From Oscarella lobularis (taxonomy: Eukaryota; Porifera; Homoscleromorpha; Homosclerophorida; Oscarellidae), in the NCBI RefSeq assembly GCF_947507565.1, contig NC_089187.1:310001-374000 (forward strand): a DNA stretch of 64,000 bases, in the 5' to 3' direction. Position 1 is the stretch's first letter. Every line of letters begins with the position of its first letter. The notes under the pieces are model-generated. The model was not told where the DNA came from. It did not search any database and saw only the letters and a program-made list of their open reading frames with translations. Made by a program: the position numbers and the translations under genes. Below, in pieces: positions 10,596-22,322 of the stretch.

Positions 10596-13500
10596 ATGAG
10601 CGGCGACGTGCGCGAATGGCTCGCCAGTCTCAAACTTGATCGCTATTACGACCAATTCATCGACAACGGCTACGACGATCTAAGTTCCCTACAGTAAGCG
10701 ACCCCGTCGTAACCCCCTTTCGCGTCGCACACAAATGAAAAACATTACTACTGTACATGTAGTAGACTACCCAGCGTTACTTTACTGTAGCCCAGAGCTA
10801 TAGCCTAAGTGAGACTGACCTAATGACGTCACGAATTCTCTGTAGCAAAGAGATATAAGGAACCAGAACTCGAAATAAAACATGAGTTACTGTACTTACT
10901 TCCCACTTCAGAAATCTAACCGACGACGATCTAAACGCGATCGGCGTCACGCTCGCCGGCCATCGAAAGCGTCTCATCGCCAAATCGAACGATTACGCCG
11001 GCGCCGTTTTCACGAGCGGCGGCGGATTCGCCTCGTCGTCGTCGGCGAGCGCCAGCGAGAGCGGCGCTAGTCTCACTCCCGTCGCCGCGACGCCGCGGAA
11101 CGCGGAATGGGAAACGCCTCGACTCGATTCGCTCGCCGACGAGATATCGAGTCTTGATGACGTCTTGGGAGAACTCAATGCGCTATCGGGTGTAAGATTT
11201 TTCGTTTTTTGTTTCGAAAATGACCGAAATTTGTTTCTGTCTGGCGTGTAATGTATTGGGGGTTGGGGAGTGAGTGTGATATCCCTTCCTGTTGATGATG
11301 TATGTGTGTCTTTCCTTTTTTTAGGAATCTGCACCCAAAGTGAGTTCTCGCCCTTTTTTTGCAGTGTGATATCATCCACTCGTTTTCTTAGCCTCCGACA
11401 GATTGGACGACTTCATCTTCTAATGTAAACCGAACTTTCTTATGCTCTATTTCCTTCCTTGATTGGTCACTCTTTTAGGCTCCTCTTGATGGTACACTTC
11501 AACCAAAGAACGTTTTTCCTAAATACCCTCTCTTTTTTTATTTTGATCAGCTGATCTTGATTTGGACAAGTTGCTCTACGAAATGAAGGATTTTAATCCG
11601 CTCGCGATGCCCCAACAACCACCGCCAAAAAACCTCGAAAAAGTAAAGAAAAAATTCATGTGCCTAATTCATAATATTTTTAGGAGCCTCCCAATGTATT
11701 CCCAACCACCCCCAGCCCCACCGCCACCGACACCGGGGGGGCCAAGGACGTAATAGTCGATCACGTCGACGTCGAAGACGAAGTGAAAGAGCAGGAGGCG
11801 TTGGCCGCAACGCAGGTCTTCGCCCAAGCAAAAACAGTCGAATTGTCAGGAAATCCGGTAGTTCTTATCAACCCGAAAGAGAAACAGGTAACATCATAAG
11901 CACCGGAAAGAGATAAGTAGGGAAGCGCTCTGTCACTAGGCATCCACGGTAGAAATAAAAGAAAGGCTCGCCGAAATTAAGAGTCAATTAGATCAGACGA
12001 CCATGTCCGAGGCACGCAGTACAATGGTACACCTTTTGAAAAGAAAAGAGTCTGGTCTTTATGTAGGCGGAAAAAGAGGAGCACTTGAAGGAAGCGAGAA
12101 TGCGCATAGCAATGGAAAAGATTCGAAAAGCCAGCGAGCAGCAGGTGACCACTTAGACGTCCGTATTTATATTTGATTTCTTTGCTCTAGATTGTTGTGG
12201 ATGTCTACACTGGTGATGGACCTCCGACCCCTGTCGTTGTACAAGAGAACATGACCGCTTCGGCCGTTTGCTTTCTTGCCGTTACTAAGAATCGTCAGGA
12301 CGAGCTGAAAAATTGGGTTCTCGTTGAGTATTGGACCGACTTGCATCTCGGTGAAAAAATCACATTTTTAGGATGTAGTGACTATCTTCTTCTCTTTAGA
12401 ACGGCCACTCGAAGATCACGAAATTGTATTGAGTGTATATCAGTCTTGGCCGCGATGCAGCAACAATCGATTTCTGCTACGCGAAGACGTCCTAAAATTC
12501 GACATTTTCGAACATCCCGTGGTAAAAGAGTCGAGAATTTTCAAGAGGCAAAATTAATTAAGTCCTCCTGATTTTCTCAGCGCTATTTTCCCGCACATTT
12601 GGCCATGACGCCTGGAGAAACGAGAACAGGCTCAAAGAAAGCTGAACGAGCAAAGGCAATTCTCCTAAAGGTGACCAACTAACTAACTAACTAACCCAGG
12701 GAATACATAGACAAAGTTTCATTTTGATGCAGGAGTTTTTCACCAGCTCCGGGCGCGTTCCCGAAATCGAAGGGAATCTCAGTTTCAAAGACGATAAGAA
12801 AACGTGGAAGAAAGCTTTCTTCATGCTGAGATCGTCCGGTTTGTATTATTCAACTAAGGGGAGATCTCACGTAAGGCAGCTGACGTAATAGCCCCCCAAA
12901 GCATGATCTTGACCCCACACAGGAATCAAGGCATCTCGTATGTCACGTCAAGTTTGAAGGACATACCTTATTCGTGGGAAAAGATTTCAAGAAAGAGTTC
13001 AAAGCTCCAACTGACTTTGTATACGCTCTAAAGGTACAACAGTATACGTATTCATGTACATACACATAGGCATACTTATTATTAATTTGACGCTTTAGCC
13101 TATACATAGTCAGGCTCATAAGGACATACGTTGTTTGTGTACTGAAGACAGTGATTCGCATATGTCCTGGGTGGCTGGAATACGATTGGCTATAGTACGT
13201 TCCTATAGACACTAGTACACAAAAAATCCTATTTTATCTACTTATAGTTTGGGCTCCAACTCCGCGAAAATTATCAGGCGGCCCAACGGAAAATGGTCAA
13301 GTTAAAAGAACTTCAAAAGCAGAGAGCCGAAGAGAATGTACAAGAGGTGCCTTAGCTAGATGGTTTGGTCACGCGGCGGTCTCCCTAAGACTATTTCTCA
13401 GCCACCTCCGGCTCCTCTTCCTGTCGTGATACCGGAGAATTTGACGCCGAATGGGGAAAAGGCGATGCAGCCGCTCGTTCCTCCTACAGCTACTACTGGA

Positions 13501-14332
13501 AATAGCTACAGTCTATCTCCAAAGACCCCTCCCCCTCCCCTACCTCCACCTCGAAATGAATTACAAAACCACTCACCGCCAATTGTACGTATTTGAGCTA
13601 CTGATAGATGTGCCCTATTATTTTCTTCTTTAGACCCTTTCACCGAGGATGCAACTGCAACCGCAGCCAGGCATTCGGACTTCGCCCCGATCTCCACGTC
13701 GAACCAGGGCAACATCCGACGACGAACCGCACCTGGAACAGCCGTGGTATCACGGAAATCTGACAAGAGAAGAAGCCGTAGCCAAACTGGTAAAACACGG
13801 CAATTTTGATGGGTAACCCGGGCGCGATTTTTAACGTGAAAATATTTAACTAATGGGGCTGGCTCCCTTAGGCTATTCCTAGTGAGAGAAAGCACGCGAC
13901 AGGACGGACATTACGTTCTATCTATGATCGCTGAGGGAAAACCCAGACATTTTCAGATTCAACCGCTGGTAAGAATGATTTGATGTCACACTTGTGGCGT
14001 CAGCTCTTTTCTCTAAAAAGGAATCACTTCCCCTTCAATATTCCATTGATGACGGGCCTCTTTTTCCCAACGTCGTCCTGTTGATCGAGCACTATATGTC
14101 GACACCGGATCGACTTCCCTGCAGATTGGTAAAAGGAGCTGCGAGACCCATTTACCGTAAAAAGGGCGAATGACGTTCTGCACGCGCTTAATTTTTCCAA
14201 ATGCTGTTTTGCTGACTACGTACAATTGCACACGTCACCTTAGGAAGCGCGCGGAAGAGCGAAACCGGGAAAACGAGACTGCATGGGGTCAAGGATATCA
14301 GCGAGGAAGTAGAGAACGCCGGCAAAGCCTAG
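10596..14332 (+). CDS. SAM-RA-PH-SH2 adaptor related to Grb7/10/14 and RIAM, about 21 exons
   Basis: Family role: RA-PH adaptors bind Ras-family GTPases and phosphoinositides; the SH2 domain binds phosphotyrosine. Seen, with short GT-AG introns: exons 1-2 encode an N-terminal SAM domain (MSGDVREWLASLKLDRYYDQ to GHRKRLIAKS, about residues 1-60). A low-complexity linker follows with micro-exons (11325-11339, 11392-11424, 11479-11491), then a proline patch and a helical segment (11940-12144). The RA domain is at 12191-12521 (VVVDVYTGDG-like opening, LERPLEDHEIVLSVYQSW), the PH domain at 12733-13194 (IEGNLSFKDDKKTWKKAFFM, SGLYYSTKG, SWVAGIRLAI), a Pro-rich linker at 13402-13584, and the SH2 domain at 13634-14156 (WYHGNLTREEAVAKL, LFLVRES). 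Stop at 14332; about 790-800 aa. The exon 16/17 junction (about 13320-13401) is unresolved: the obvious donors are out of phase. A SAM domain at the front is not standard for Grb7/10/14 or RIAM. Confidence 0.88.
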
Positions 14333-14660
14333 AGTCACAACGTACATGAACGCACATAATTATTATAGTCATGCATGAACTTATTATTATAACCTTCATA
14401 AAGAGAATATGGATGATCTGGATGACTGTAGCTCTTGTCTCGATTTATACACCATCATTCAGCAAAGTGTTTCGAGGAGACTATGACTCTAGACAAACGA
14501 GGCAACATCCAATATAAAGGTTTGGAGGAGCCTATGACTCTAAACAAAAGGGCAACATCCAATATAGGAGCAGGAAGGAGCCCATGACTCTAAATAAATG
14601 GGACAACATCTAATAGTAGGTGTTTGGAGTAGCCTATAACTTGATGAAGGTCTCAATCGA
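14333..14660. repeat. Intergenic, three degenerate copies of a ~58-bp unit
   Basis: After the adaptor stop, words such as CCTATGACTCTAAACAAA and GGCAACATCCAATATA recur three times (about 14475-14640) with substitutions. No coding potential is seen. The 34-bp repeat begins immediately after. Confidence 0.55.
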
Positions 14661-14664
14661 GAAT

Positions 14665-15136
14665 CGATAATGAATAACCACTGGAAACATGTTCCCCTAC
14701 CTAATGAAAAAACGCTGGAAACATGTTCCCCTACCTAATTAATAAACACTGGAAACATGTTCCCTACCTAATGAATAAAACCTGGAAACATGTTCCCCCA
14801 CCTAATGAATAAACGCTGGAAACATGCTCCCCTACCTAATGAATAAACGCTGGAAACATGTTCCCCCACCTAATGAATAAACGCTGGAAACATGTTCCCC
14901 TACCTAATGAAAAAACGCTGAAAACAAGTTCCCCTACCTAATAAATAAACGCTGGAAACATGTTCCCCTACCTAATGAAAAAACGCTGGAAACATGTTTC
15001 CCTACCTAATGAATAAACGCTGGAAAATTGCTTCCCCACCTAATGAATAAACTCTGGAAACATGTTCCCCTACCTAATGAATTAACACTGGACACATCTT
15101 TCCCTACCTAATGAATAACCACTGGAAACATGTTCC
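14665..15136. repeat. 34-bp tandem repeat, left block
   Basis: Seen: about 13 units carrying CTGGAAACATGTTCCCCTAC followed by CTAATGAATAAA, with indels. Each holds the palindrome GGAAACATGTTTCC or its near form. The block is interrupted at about 15137 by the 45-bp array and resumes at 18670 with the same unit, so the two blocks are parts of one array. Confidence 0.9.
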
Positions 15137-18100
15137 CCGTATATATTCCGGCAGACGGTGTACGTACTCCGCCGGCAGGCGGTGTATATATTCCGGCAGG
15201 CGGTGTACGTACTCCGCCCGCAGGCGGTGTATATATTCCGGCAGGCGGTGTACGTACTCCGCCGGCAGACGGTGCATAAATTCCGGCAGGCAGTGTATAT
15301 ATTCCGGCAAGCGGTGTACGTACTCCGCCGGCAGGAGGTGTATATATTCCGGCAGGCAGTGTATATATTCCGGCAGGCGGTGTACGTACTCCGCCGGCAG
15401 GCGGTGTATATATTCAGGCAGGCGGTGTACGTACTCCGCAGGCAGGCGGTGTATATATTCAAGCAGGCGGTGTACGTACTCCGCCCGCAGGCGGTCTATA
15501 TATTCCGGCAGGAGGTGTACGTACTCCGCCGGATGGCGGTGTATATATTCAGGCAGGCGGTGTACGTACTCCGCCGGCAGGCGGTGTATATATTCCGGCA
15601 GGCGGTGTACGTACTCCGCCGGCAGGCGGTGTATATATTCAGGCAGGCGGTGAACGTACTCCGCCGGCAGGCGGTATATATATTCCGGCAGGCGGTGAAC
15701 GTACTCCGCCGGCAGGCGGTGTATATATTCCGGCAGGCGGTGTACGTACTCCGCCGGCAGGCGGTGTATATATTCCGGCAAGCGGTGTACGTGCTCCGTC
15801 GGCAGGCGGTGTATATATTCCGGCAGGCGGTGTATATATTCCGGCAAGCGGTGTACGTACTCCGCCGGATGGCGGTGTATATATTCAGGCAGGCGGTGTA
15901 CGTACTCCGCCGGCAGGCGGTGTATATATTCCGGCAGGCGGTGTACGTACTCCGCCGGCAGGCGGTGTATATATTCAGGCAGGCGGTGAACGTACTCCGC
16001 CGGCAGGCGGTATATATATTCCGGCAGGCGGTGAACGTACTCCGCCGGCAGGCGGTGTATATATTCCGGCAGGCGGTGTACGTACTCCGCCGGCAGGCGG
16101 TGTATATATTCCGGCAGGCGGTGTATATATTCCGGCAAGCGGTGTACGTACTCCGCCGGCAGGCGGTGTATACATTCAGGCAAGCGGTGTACGTACTCCG
16201 CCGGGAGGCGGTGTATATATTCAGGCAGGCGGTGAACGTACTCCGCCGGCAGGCGGTGTATATATTCCGGCAGGCGGTGTACGTACTCCGCCGGCAGGCG
16301 GTGTATACATTCAGGCAGGCGGTGTACGTACTCCGCCGGAAGGCGGTGTATATATTCCGGCAGGCAGTGTATATATTCCGGCAAGCGGTGTACGTACTCC
16401 GCCGGCAGGCGGTGTATATATTCCGGAAGGCGGTGTACGTACTCCGCCGGCAGGCGGTGTATATATTCAGGCAGGCGGTGTATATATTCCGGCAGGCAGT
16501 GTATATATTCTGGCAAGCGGTGTACGTACTCCGCCGGCAAGCGGTGTATATATTCCGGAAGGCGGTGTACGTACTCCGTCGGCAGGCGGTGTATATATTC
16601 CGGCAGGCGGTGTACGTACTCCGCCGGCAGGCGGTGTATATATTCCGGCAGGCGGTGTACGTACTCCGCCGGCAGGCGGTGTATATATTCCGGCAGGCGG
16701 TGTATATATTCCGGCAAGCGGTGTACGTACTCCGCCGGATGGCGGTGTATATATTCAGGCAGGCGGTGTACGTACTCCGCCGGCAGGCGGTGTATATATT
16801 CCGGCAGGCGGTGTACGTACTCCGCCGGCAGGCGGTGTATATATTCAGGCAGGCGGTGAACGTACTCCGCCGGCAGGCGGTATATATATTCCGGCAGGCG
16901 GTGAACGTACTCCGCCGGCAGGCGGTGTATATATTCCGGCAGGCGGTGTACGTACTCCGCCGGCAGGCGGTGTATATATTCCGGCAAGCGGTGTACGTAC
17001 TCCGCCGGATGGCGGTGTATATATTCAGGCAGGCGGTGTACGTACTCCGCCGGCAGGCGGTGTATATATTCCGGCAGGCGGTGTACGTACTCCGCCGGCA
17101 GGCGGTGTATATATTCAGGCAGGCGGTGAACGTACTCCGCCGGCAGGCGGTATATATATTCCGGCAGGCGGTGAACGTACTCCGCCGGCAGGCGGTGTAT
17201 ATATTCCGGCAGGCGGTGTACGTACTCCGCCGGCAGGCGGTGTATATATTCCGGCAAGCGGTGTACGTGCTCCGTCGGCAGGCGGTGTATATATTCCGGC
17301 AGGCGGTGTATATATTCCGGCAAGCGGTGTACGTACTCCGCCGGATGGCGGTGTATATATTCAGGCAGGCGGTGTACGTACTCCGCCGGCAGGCGGTGTA
17401 TATATTCCGGCAGGCGGTGTACGTACTCCGCCGGCAGGCGGTGTATATATTCAGGCAGGCGGTGAACGTACTCCGCCGGCAGGCGGTATATATATTCCGG
17501 CAGGCGGTGAACGTACTCCGCCGGCAGGCGGTGTATATATTCCGGCAGGCGGTGTACGTACTCCGCCGGCAGGCGGTGTATATATTCCGGCAGGCGGTGT
17601 ATATATTCCGGCAAGCGGTGTACGTACTCCGCCGGCAGGCGGTGTATACATTCAGGCAAGCGGTGTACGTACTCCGCCGGGAGGCGGTGTATATATTCAG
17701 GCAGGCGGTGAACGTACTCCGCCGGCAGGCGGTGTATATATTCCGGCAGGCGGTGTACGTACTCCGCCGGCAGGCGGTGTATACATTCAGGCAGGCGGTG
17801 TACGTACTCCGCCGGAAGGCGGTGTATATATTCCGGCAGGCAGTGTATATATTCCGGCAAGCGGTGTACGTACTCCGCCGGCAGGCGGTGTATATATTCC
17901 GGAAGGCGGTGTACGTACTCCGCCGGCAGGCGGTGTATATATTCAGGCAGGCGGTGTATATATTCCGGCAGGCAGTGTATATATTCTGGCAAGCGGTGTA
18001 CGTACTCCGCCGGCAAGCGGTGTATATATTCCGGAAGGCGGTGTACGTACTCCGTCGGCAGGCGGTGTATATATTCCGGCAGGCGGTGTACGTACTCCGC

Positions 18101-18670
18101 CGGCAGGCGGTGTATATATTCCGGCAGGCGGTGTACGTACTCCGCCGGCAGGCGGTGTATATATTCCGGCAAGCGGTGTACGTACTACGCCGGATGGCGG
18201 TGTATATATTCAGGCAGGCGGTGTACGTACTCCGCCGGCAGGCGGTGTATATATTCCGGCAGGCGGTGTACGTACTCCGCCGGCAGGCGGTGCATATATT
18301 CAGGCAGGCGGTGAACGTACTCCGCCGGCAGGCGGTGTATATTCCGGCAGGCGGTGTACGTACTCCGCCGGCAGGCGGTGCATATATTCAGGCAGGCGGT
18401 GAACGTACTCCGCCGGCAGGCGGTGTATATTCCGGCAGGCGGTGTACGTACTCCGCCGGCAGGCGGTGTATATATTCAGGCAGGCGGTGAACGTACTCCG
18501 CCGGCAGACGGTGTATATACTCCGGCAGGCAGTGTATATATTCCGGCAAGCGGTGTACGTACTCCGCCGGCAGGCGGTGTATATATTCAGGCAGGCGGTG
18601 AACGTACTCCGCCGGCAGGCGGTGTATATACTCCGGCAGGCAGTGTATATATTCCGGCAAGCGGTGTACG
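15137..18670. repeat. 45-bp (21+24) satellite with 1,476-bp higher-order repeat
   Basis: Seen: alternating 21-bp (GGCGGTGTATATATTCCGGCA) type and 24-bp types, the latter containing the 20-bp near-palindrome GGCGGTGTACGTACTCCGCC. Both subunits are multiples of three and stop-free, so frames over 1,000 codons stay open on both strands (plus 15158-18490, minus 15104-18172). I regard these as by-products of the repeat. Segments 15975-16175 and 17451-17651 give identical translations, and other variant units recur at the same 1,476-bp offset, showing a recent block duplication. It sits inside the 34-bp array. Confidence 0.93.
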
Positions 18671-18975
18671 TTTTCCCTACTTAATAAATAAACGATGAAA
18701 ACATGTTTCCCTACTCAATGGAAACATGTTTCCTTACTTAATGAATAAAATCTGGAAACATGTTTCCCTACCTAATGATTAAACATGTTCTCCTACCTAA
18801 TGAATAAACGCTGGAAACATGTTTCCCTATCTAATAATTAACCCTGGAAACATGTTTCCCTACTTAATGAATAAACACTGGAAACATGTTTCCCTACCTA
18901 ATAAATAAACGCTGGAAACATGTTTCCCTACCTAATGAAAAAACTCTGGAAACATGTTTCCCTATCTAATGCTAA
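18670..18975. repeat. 34-bp tandem repeat, right block
   Basis: Seen: about eight diverged units with CTGGAAACATGTTTCCCTAC and CTAATGAATAAA, the same family as the left block, continuing directly after the 45-bp array. Confidence 0.88.
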
Positions 18976-19837
18976 TATCTCTCCAAGGTGCGCGCGAATG
19001 AAGAGAAGCGAGTATAAATATCCCACGTGACCGTAGAGATATTCGCTTGGGAGTGACGCGTCGCACTTCAAGCGCGATAGGTCGCGGGCTACTGCTTGGC
19101 GCACTCTGTTTCGCCTAATTTTCGCATGAGCAGGCCCGAATCGCCGCACAGAACGTGAGCCGTCTCGTTCTCCGGCTCGTTTCGACAAGTTCGGCGGCGT
19201 TGCGTAGATAGCAGTCGTACGATGGCTCCGCTTGAGCTAGTTTTAGGTAGAGTATGGCGATTCCTCGAAAGAACAAGGTGATTTGGATGTGGATTCCTCG
19301 CGAGGAGCTCCTCTACCTGATGAACCCGTGAAACGGACTGATCTCGATCTTGTTTCGCGTCGTAGTAGCCAATCCAGATCTGCACCGGATAAGCGAAGAC
19401 GAAAGTGTGACGTCACCTGCAGCGAACGGAACTGGCAGGACAAAACACAAGCTGACCTCGCTAGCATTATTCTTGCCGTCGTAGTCGGCATAGGGGTTTT
19501 TGAACGCCCGTCCATGTGCTTTGTGCAACATGAACGCGCGCTAGACAAGAGAGCGAAGCAGCGAAGCAGGGCGAAGAGTTCCGTATTCGCAGCCTAAAGA
19601 AAAAAATCAATAATTTAATAAAAAACGTAAAATATTTTTTACCTTGCTGTCGAGAACGTCGAGCCAACAGTTGGCCACGTGCAGGAGCAAAGCATACTGC
19701 AGCAAAAAAATTGACTAACATGCAGTACAATAGAAATGATGAAGAAAACACAACAACAGTTACGCCACTGATTATGTGGTAGAGTGACCAGTGATTGGGC
19801 TCTGTCTGTTAGTACGAGAGAGCATCAATATCTCTCT
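18976..19837. other. Unassigned segment with probable short minus-strand exons
   Basis: Several frames are open on both strands and none could be assigned to a family. The best exon candidate is 19643-19696 minus, 18 codons (YALLLHVANCWLDVLDSK) between a CTGCAG acceptor and a GTAAAA donor. A frame through about 19450-19595 minus follows in phase. Around 19110-19250 minus a frame reading YDCYLRNAAELVE ends at a stop. On the plus strand 19253-19440 reads as a hydrophilic Ser/Arg/Asp-rich frame (KRTDLDLVSRRSSQSRS). I cannot tell which strand is coding. Confidence 0.35.
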
Positions 19838-20952
19838 TCATATCTTCTCATACGAATCTGGTGTCCCTTTGCACTTGCCAATTAAAAAGACAACTCCCTC
19901 CTATAAATTAGGAGTTTGGGATTACTGCACGTACAATGTCTGGGCCACGCACCTTGACGAGACCTGGCAAGGCAAACCAGAAGGTGTTATTGGGAACAAT
20001 CTCTGTCCCACTAGCCCCAGCGCGAAGTTTCATGTAGAGAGCACCAACAATGAAGTAGGTTATCAGAAGGCAAAAGAATCTAAATAACTGTATGCTCAGC
20101 TAGGTGCGTAAATGAGAAAGGATGAATATTACACTATGAGTATAACTGAGCCTGCGCTGAGCCCCGATGACGTGCCGGTATTTGATCCACAAGCTCCAGG
20201 ACAGCAGCACTTGCTCGTTAAGATAAAGTTCTAGGCATGAAAAATGGCAGTCAAAGTTATTCAAATACACAAGTCTGACTCACGTAATTATTTGACGGAT
20301 TTTCACTCACGAAAGTCAATTTTGAATTCTCCACAGAAACCGACTCGTCACACTTGAGTTTAATACCAGTTCTACAGAACTTGCTGTACAATTGTGAACA
20401 TAATCTATATCTCTTTTCACTTCTTTGCTCCAGCTGTGTAGTTAAAAAATACATTTTCATTTTTGTCGATCCAAGGAGTCGTGCTATTCTGATTTCCACA
20501 GTCATACAGAATCTTGGAATCTTCCTGACAGACCTGCACAAGCTCTGCTACAAAAATTCGTAGGAACAAAGCGTAAAACGTACAGCTGTATTAGCTTTAA
20601 CTGAGCAACGCATGTTTTGTACTCCCGTCGGACCATTGAAAGGAGAACAGGGATTGTACCAGAACGTGTCTTTTTTTTTAGCGTAGTTTGCTTCGACCGA
20701 AAACCTGTTTTGTAGCAATAGTAGAACTCGGATCCTTATTATCAGTATTAAGTATTATGATCACTTAGGCGAGCTGGGGTCCTTGGTGTCCAGTGGGGAA
20801 AGGTCGATGACGCCATTGGCGAGCCTCGCGCGTGATGTCGCCTTTGCACCGACGACTTCACACGAACAGGAAGACTTCAGAGTACACTTTTGAGCACTTG
20901 CTGCAAGAAAGCGAAGAGTAAGGACGAGTGCGCAGCCTAGAAGAAAGGACAT
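19838..20952 (-). CDS. MRH-domain receptor, cation-dependent mannose-6-phosphate receptor-like, copy 1
   Basis: Proteins of this type are single-pass Golgi/endosome cargo receptors (CD-MPR, ATG27 and relatives). Seen: seven exons, complement(20765..20952, 20584..20704, 20421..20533, 20284..20371, 20133..20230, 19953..20079, 19838..19900), total 798 nt, 265 aa. Features: signal peptide MSFLLGCALVLTLRFLAASA; cysteine-rich MRH domain with FWYNPCSPF, VCQEDSKILYDCGNQNS, IKLKCDESVS and FVSENPSNNY; TM segment FFCLLITYFIVGALY; cytoplasmic tail with FWFALPGLV, as in CD-MPR, ending PDSYEKI. YEKI fits a YxxPhi sorting signal. The ligand-binding Arg of CD-MPR appears to be Lys by my eye alignment, so mannose-6-phosphate binding is unproven. 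A stop codon seen in the unspliced first exon frame lies inside an intron, so the gene is intact. Confidence 0.82.
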
Positions 20953-21032
20953 CACGCTCTTTTCTAGCGGAAATTACTAGGACTTCTAACGCACGCTAGC
21001 TATGCAGCTATGCAGCCATCCAAGCTCAATTG

Positions 21033-22132
21033 TCAGCAGTCATCATCCTTTTGCATGAGTTTCTTTTTGTAAAGAAAATTCTTTGCTATAAAAATTTACA
21101 CAAAACATTAGATTAATGACTGTACAATGACTGTGCGCACCTTCCTGAGGCCATAACGGTTTACTGGGAGCAATCGAAGACCCACTAGCGCGAAATTTTA
21201 TGTAGAGAGCACCAACAATGAAAATGATTATCAGAAGACAAGAAAACCTAAAAACTCAAAATTATATATACTGAGTGTGAGCCAAAAGAGCCAAAATACA
21301 CTATGAGTAGAATGGGACCCAGGCTGAATCCCGTCGATGCTGTGCCGCTATTTGGTTCACAGGCTCCAGGACAGCAGCACTTGCTTGTTAAGATAAAGTA
21401 CTAGCACGGAAGTGTCAGCCAAAGATATTCAAATACACAAGCCTGACTCACGTAATTATTTGGCGGATTTTCACTCACGAAAGTCAATTTTGAATTCTCC
21501 ACGGAAACCAACTCGTCACATTTGAGTTGAATAGCAGTTGTTCTACAGAACTTGCTGTACAACTGTGAACATAATCTATATTTCTTCTCACTTCTTTATT
21601 TCATAACTTATAAATGTGTAGTTAAAAAAGACATTTTCATTTTTGTCGATCCAAGGAGTCATGCTATTCTGATTTCCACAGTCATACAGAATCTTGGAAT
21701 CTTCCTGACAGACCTGCACAAACTTTGCTACAAAAATTCGTAGGAACAAAGTGAAAAACTTACAGCTGTATTAGCTTTAACTGAGCAACCCATGTTTAGT
21801 ACTCCCTTCGGACCATTGATAGGAGAACAGGGATTGTAGTAGAACTGGTCTTGTTGTTTAGCGTAGTTTGCACCGACGATTGAAAACCTGTTTTGTAGCA
21901 ATAGTAGAACTCGGGTCATGTTTGAATAGATCAAATCGCACTTGGGCTTGTCGGGGTCCTTGGTATCGAGCGGAGAAAGGTCGATGATACCATTGGAGAG
22001 CGTTGCCTTTGCGGATGTCGTCTTCCCACTTTCAAACTCACACGAACAGGAAGATTTCAAAGCGCATGTTTGACCATTAGCTGCAAGAAGGCAAAGAGCA
22101 AGTACGAGCACGCAACCTAGAAGAAAAGACAT
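21033..22132 (-). CDS. MRH-domain receptor, mannose-6-phosphate receptor-like, copy 2
   Basis: Tandem duplicate of the neighbouring gene with the same exon plan and high nucleotide similarity. Seen: signal peptide MSFLLGCVLVLALCLLAANG; a 54-bp intron between DKPK and FSIVGANYAKQQ; FYYNPCSPINGP, VCQEDSKILYDCGNQNS, IQLKCDELVS and FVSENPPNNY; TM segment FSCLLIIIFIVGALY. The cytoplasmic side differs from copy 1: a shortened KFRASGSSIAPSKPLWPQE is followed by a separate last exon encoding AKNFLYKKKLMQKDDDC, without the FWxxxxxLV and terminal YxxPhi features. The start is the Met directly before the hydrophobic core; an in-frame upstream Met at 22183 would precede it with a basic stretch and is less likely. 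Confidence 0.8.
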
Positions 22133-22322
22133 CACGCTTTGTCTCAGTGGAACGCGGAAAAAATTAGGACGTCTAACGCACACTAGTCATACGAAACCGC
22201 AAAAATTTCGCTATCCGAGCTCAGATCCTTCACACTTTCCGACGAGTTACAAAGCACGAGCCTGCTCACTTAACTTACGCAATGTGCGTACGTTTAATTA
22301 ATATAGAGGTACTGCATGATCC
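22133..22322. promoter_or_regulatory. Spacer between NPHP4 3' end and MRH receptor copy 2
   Basis: Only 190 bp separate the NPHP4 stop from the receptor start on the same strand. This segment must hold the NPHP4 3' UTR and the receptor promoter. No motif recognised. Confidence 0.35.

Noticed and set aside
15104-18490. Two open frames of over 1,000 codons, one per strand, as giant repetitive proteins
   Set aside because: They are fully explained by a stop-free satellite with subunits of 21 and 24 bp. Both strands and several frames are open, there is no signal peptide or flanking exon, and the repeat is nested in another non-coding array.
20761-20955. MRH receptor copy 1 as a pseudogene truncated after 65 residues
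   Set aside because: The apparent stop lies in an intron. Splicing CCTAA|GT...CAG|GTTTTC restores the frame and aligns with copy 2.
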